Shown piece by piece: positions 61,823-64,000 of a stretch of 64,000 nucleotides of DNA. A program made the translations under genes and the position numbers. Each line of letters opens with the position of its first letter. The first letter of the stretch is position 1. This DNA is from Actinomycetes bacterium (GTDB lineage: Bacteria; Actinomycetota; Acidimicrobiia; Acidimicrobiales; Aldehydirespiratoraceae). The notes beneath the pieces were generated by a model. It did not search any database. It saw only the letters and a list, made by a program, of their open reading frames with translations, and had not been told where the DNA came from. The stretch covers positions 16,739-80,738 of the forward strand of contig JAJRXC010000058.1 in NCBI GenBank assembly GCA_024276495.1, written 5' to 3'.

Positions 61823-63702
61823 CAGCAGTGGCCGGGCTGTGGCGCCACGTCGAGGGCCGGGTTGCGATCGAAGAAGCCGAAGGGGACCAGGGAGAACCCC
61901 TTCACCTCCACCGGCATCACCGGCCAGTCCTCGGGCCGCACCAGGTGGGTGACGCCGAACGTGTGCCACAGCACGACATCGCCACCCCCGTCCCCGTCGC
62001 CCAACGACCGGTTCCCGGCCGTCCACCTCGCGAGTCCGTCTCCACCCGGGTGCTGCGACGGATAGTCGCCGGCGGCTCGGTGTTCGGTCCGGTCGTAGGG
62101 AGTCACCCAGAGGTTCCTGGTCGCGAAGGCGGCCCGGGCCGCGATCGACGACGAGTCGAGGGCGTGGAGCACCGGCGTCGACGGCGGATGGAGCTCATAG
62201 GCGACGGGTTGGCCCACGGCGTTGCGAACCGACGGGTTCGAGACCCGCCAGCGTCGCGCGGTCGAAGAGTCGATCAGGCGCATCGCGTCGTGTTCGGAAC
62301 CGAAGCGGGTCACCTCGGCGAGAAAGCCGTTGGATCGCGGGTTGTCCGGCCCGGCGGGAACGGTGGCCACCTCGATCTCCTCGACGATGTTGTCGGGACC
62401 ATCGACGTCGAGGTCGAGCCGGTAGCAGAACAGATGTTGGTGATGGGGGGCGGCGAGCCCCTCACCGATCGGGTTCGAGTACGGATCGTGCGCGTGGGTC
62501 GGTCGCGCCTTCACCTGCACGATGCCGGTGAGCTTCACCTCGTGGGCGATGGTGCCGTCCTCGTAGAAGTACCAGTAGAAGCCGTACTCGTAGTTGCCGA
62601 CGGTGTGAATCGCGCTGACGACCAGCCGGCGGCGGCGGCGGACCTCGACCGTTCCGGAATGCATGTCGAGGTGCTTCCACAGGATGCCGAAGTCCTCCTC
62701 GTGGATGCAGATCGCGTTCTCGATCACCCGAGGTTCGCCCTGCTCGCCGACGAGCACGGCATCGAGATAGTGGATCACTCCGAGACAGTCACAGCCCAGC
62801 GTCAGCGAGTTGGTCATCCGGCCCAGGCCCCACTCGCCGCAATCGAAGGCGTTCTTCCAGTTGTGCGCCGCGGCGACGTCGCCGTAGGGGACGACCATCT
62901 CCGACAGGCCGAGTTGGTGGGCGATCGATCGCCGCCGTCGGACGGCCGGGTCGTGATACCCGACGTCGTGGAGCGTCAACCCGGTGATGGCGTGAAGGGT
63001 GATGCGAAGGTCCCAGCGTTGCCACGACAGGTGGTTCCCGTCGACGGTGAACCCCGGCCCGTCGGGTTGGGTGATCTCGAGTGGGGCCCGATCGGTGCGA
63101 GGTTCGACGTCGACGGTGCGATAGTTCGCCGGATCCGGCGGTACCGGCACGACACCGTGGTCCTCGAAACGCGCCACCTCGTTCTTCTCCAGATCGATCC
63201 ACACGACGACGCCTTCGATCGGGTGGGCGTAGCCGTTGTCCTCGGGGAAATCTCGGCGATACGACAACACCCGGGCGAGACGGCGGTCGTCCTCGGGTTC
63301 GCCGAACCATCCGGGAGGCCACGGGTCGAGCTGAATCGAATCGAAGTCGGTGATGCCGCGTCGGCGCATGGCCGCGCGCCATCGGTCGTCTTCGCGGGTC
63401 GTGATCGACGCGAGAAACGCCTCCTCGTAGAGCAGCGGCGGGACGGCGCCGGGGATGTCGACGAAGGAGATCACCTCGCCGTCGGGGAGGTTCACGACCG
63501 CTTCGGAGACCGTTCCGTCGGCCCGGTCGACGATCGACGCCAGCGCCCGGCGGGGCGCACCCGGTGCCTTTCCCGTGTCGTGCAGGGTGACGAAGTTGAA
63601 GCGGTGGGTGTCGGGAAGCTCGCGGGCGCGGCGAACCGCGGCCACGACCGTCTCGATGTCGCGGATGCCGAGGGCATCGCAGCGGTGGTCGGTGGGCGTC
63701 AC
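61822..63702 (-). CDS. Copper amine oxidase
   Basis: 626-residue copper/topaquinone amine oxidase that turns primary amines into aldehydes with release of ammonia and peroxide. Tyr371 in NYEYG is the residue converted to topaquinone. Copper ligands fit HQHLF and a later His in WHTFGVTH, followed by the family end RPEDWPVMPVEV. The catalytic base Asp lies in DCGEWGLGRM. No signal peptide, as in the Arthrobacter enzymes. GTG start overlaps the SDR gene stop. Length fits the family of about 640. Confidence 0.93.
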   Translation of the reverse strand: MTPTDHRCDALGIRDIETVVAAVRRARELPDTHRFNFVTLHDTGKAPGAPRRALASIVDRADGTVSEAVVNLPDGEVISFVDIPGAVPPLLYEEAFLASITTREDDRWRAAMRRRGITDFDSIQLDPWPPGWFGEPEDDRRLARVLSYRRDFPEDNGYAHPIEGVVVWIDLEKNEVARFEDHGVVPVPPDPANYRTVDVEPRTDRAPLEITQPDGPGFTVDGNHLSWQRWDLRITLHAITGLTLHDVGYHDPAVRRRRSIAHQLGLSEMVVPYGDVAAAHNWKNAFDCGEWGLGRMTNSLTLGCDCLGVIHYLDAVLVGEQGEPRVIENAICIHEEDFGILWKHLDMHSGTVEVRRRRRLVVSAIHTVGNYEYGFYWYFYEDGTIAHEVKLTGIVQVKARPTHAHDPYSNPIGEGLAAPHHQHLFCYRLDLDVDGPDNIVEEIEVATVPAGPDNPRSNGFLAEVTRFGSEHDAMRLIDSSTARRWRVSNPSVRNAVGQPVAYELHPPSTPVLHALDSSSIAARAAFATRNLWVTPYDRTEHRAAGDYPSQHPGGDGLARWTAGNRSLGDGDGGGDVVLWHTFGVTHLVRPEDWPVMPVEVKGFSLVPFGFFDRNPALDVAPQPGHC

Positions 63703-64000
63703 GGCATGTCCTCGTCGGCCGCGGCACGGCTCTCACGGATCCATTGGGCCGTACCCTCGATGAAGGAGTCGAGGTCCGCGGCCCGTCCGGCCGCGAGCTC
63801 GCGGAACATCGGTGGCACCCACGCCTCGATCGACCCGCCGGTCAGCTGACCGATGATCGCGTCGACGACCGCCGACGCGGGAAGCGCGTCGATCGGCGGG
63901 GGTGGCAGCGGATCGTTGTCGGGGAGATCGAACAACTCGGTGTCGATGATGGCCGGATACACGAGGTGGACCGACACGTTCGTGTCGTGGAGCTCGGCCG
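63699..64000 (-). CDS. Short-chain dehydrogenase, C-terminal part (continues past window)
   Basis: Only the last 100 or so residues are inside the window. VHLVYPAIIDTELFDLPDNDP is the typical region after the active site of SDR enzymes (V-x-P-G-x-I-x-T), and the tail IIGQLTGGSIEAWVPPMFRELAAGR fits long-chain SDRs. The Rossmann and YxxxK parts lie beyond base 64000. It stops in a GTGA overlap with the amine oxidase start and leads that operon. Confidence 0.75.
   Translation of the reverse strand, partial: AELHDTNVSVHLVYPAIIDTELFDLPDNDPLPPPPIDALPASAVVDAIIGQLTGGSIEAWVPPMFRELAAGRAADLDSFIEGTAQWIRESRAAADEDMP

Noticed and set aside
1..64000. tRNA or rRNA genes, insertion sequences, integrases
   Set aside because: I found no cloverleaf with a TTCGA-type T-loop, no rRNA-like stretch and no transposase or recombinase motifs on reading both strands; short RNAs could still be missed by eye.

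Overview
High-GC DNA (roughly 70 percent G+C) with frequent GTG and TTG starts, strong Shine-Dalgarno sites, ATGA/GTGA/TGATG start-stop overlaps and dense operons. Gene content (split b6/IV quinol oxidoreductase, nuo cluster, actinobacterial-style ECF and NarL systems, MaoC and acyl-CoA ligase remnants) suggests an actinobacterium, perhaps of the Acidimicrobiia; that placement is inference. I saw no rRNA, tRNA, phage, transposase or CRISPR. About 93 percent of the window is coding.

Layout. 1-4.8 kb: end of a Kup potassium permease, a lipoprotein esterase, an APC permease and an MtfA-type peptidase that ends in a terminator-like hairpin. 4.8-7.8 kb: a copper ATPase with an added cupredoxin domain and a YHS domain, behind a CsoR-like operator. 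7.9-12.6 kb: one operon for a small membrane protein, a GltD-like iron-sulfur flavoprotein, cytochrome b6, subunit IV, Rieske protein and a diheme cytochrome c. 12.6-19.1 kb: APC permease, methyltransferase, Glu-type dehydrogenase, a CcdA-like membrane protein interrupted by an in-frame TGA, a scar of fatty-acid genes, a cyclopropane-fatty-acid synthase and a YHS protein. 19.2-27.5 kb: a reduced complex I, nuoA-[B/D-like fusion]-HJKLMN, without nuoE, F, G or I. 27.5-34.5 kb: broken DMT transporter, thioredoxin-like protein and MerR regulator facing each other across a palindrome, Zn alcohol dehydrogenase, FAD reductase, GDPD lipoprotein and an orphan NuoF-like protein. 34.5-42.9 kb: a dimethylglycine-dehydrogenase-like protein, a choline-kinase-like protein and a Ugp-type ABC importer. 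43.1-48.6 kb: VOC protein, TetR, hydrolase, kinase, enolase paralog and D-2-hydroxyacid dehydrogenase. 48.6-58.2 kb: two-component system, membrane protein, and an ECF sigma / anti-sigma-like / large surface protein / molybdopterin oxidoreductase operon. 58.2-64 kb: M19 dipeptidase, then an operon of SDR, copper amine oxidase and GH38 mannosidase.

Most striking: the CcdA-like gene (16199-17083) has TGA exactly where the family has its second redox cysteine. The reading frame continues to the natural end, and the bases after the TGA fold into a bacterial SECIS-type hairpin with a bulged U at position 17 and a GGUCU loop at positions 22-26 counted from the U of UGA. These are the positions used in E. 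coli fdhF. I read it as a selenoprotein with a Cys/Sec membrane redox pair. Second is the reduced complex I, whose B/D-like subunit has no cysteine at all, so it cannot carry the usual N2 cluster. The respiratory, copper and thiol-redox genes make much of the first half a bioenergetic region; the second half is mainly uptake and catabolism.
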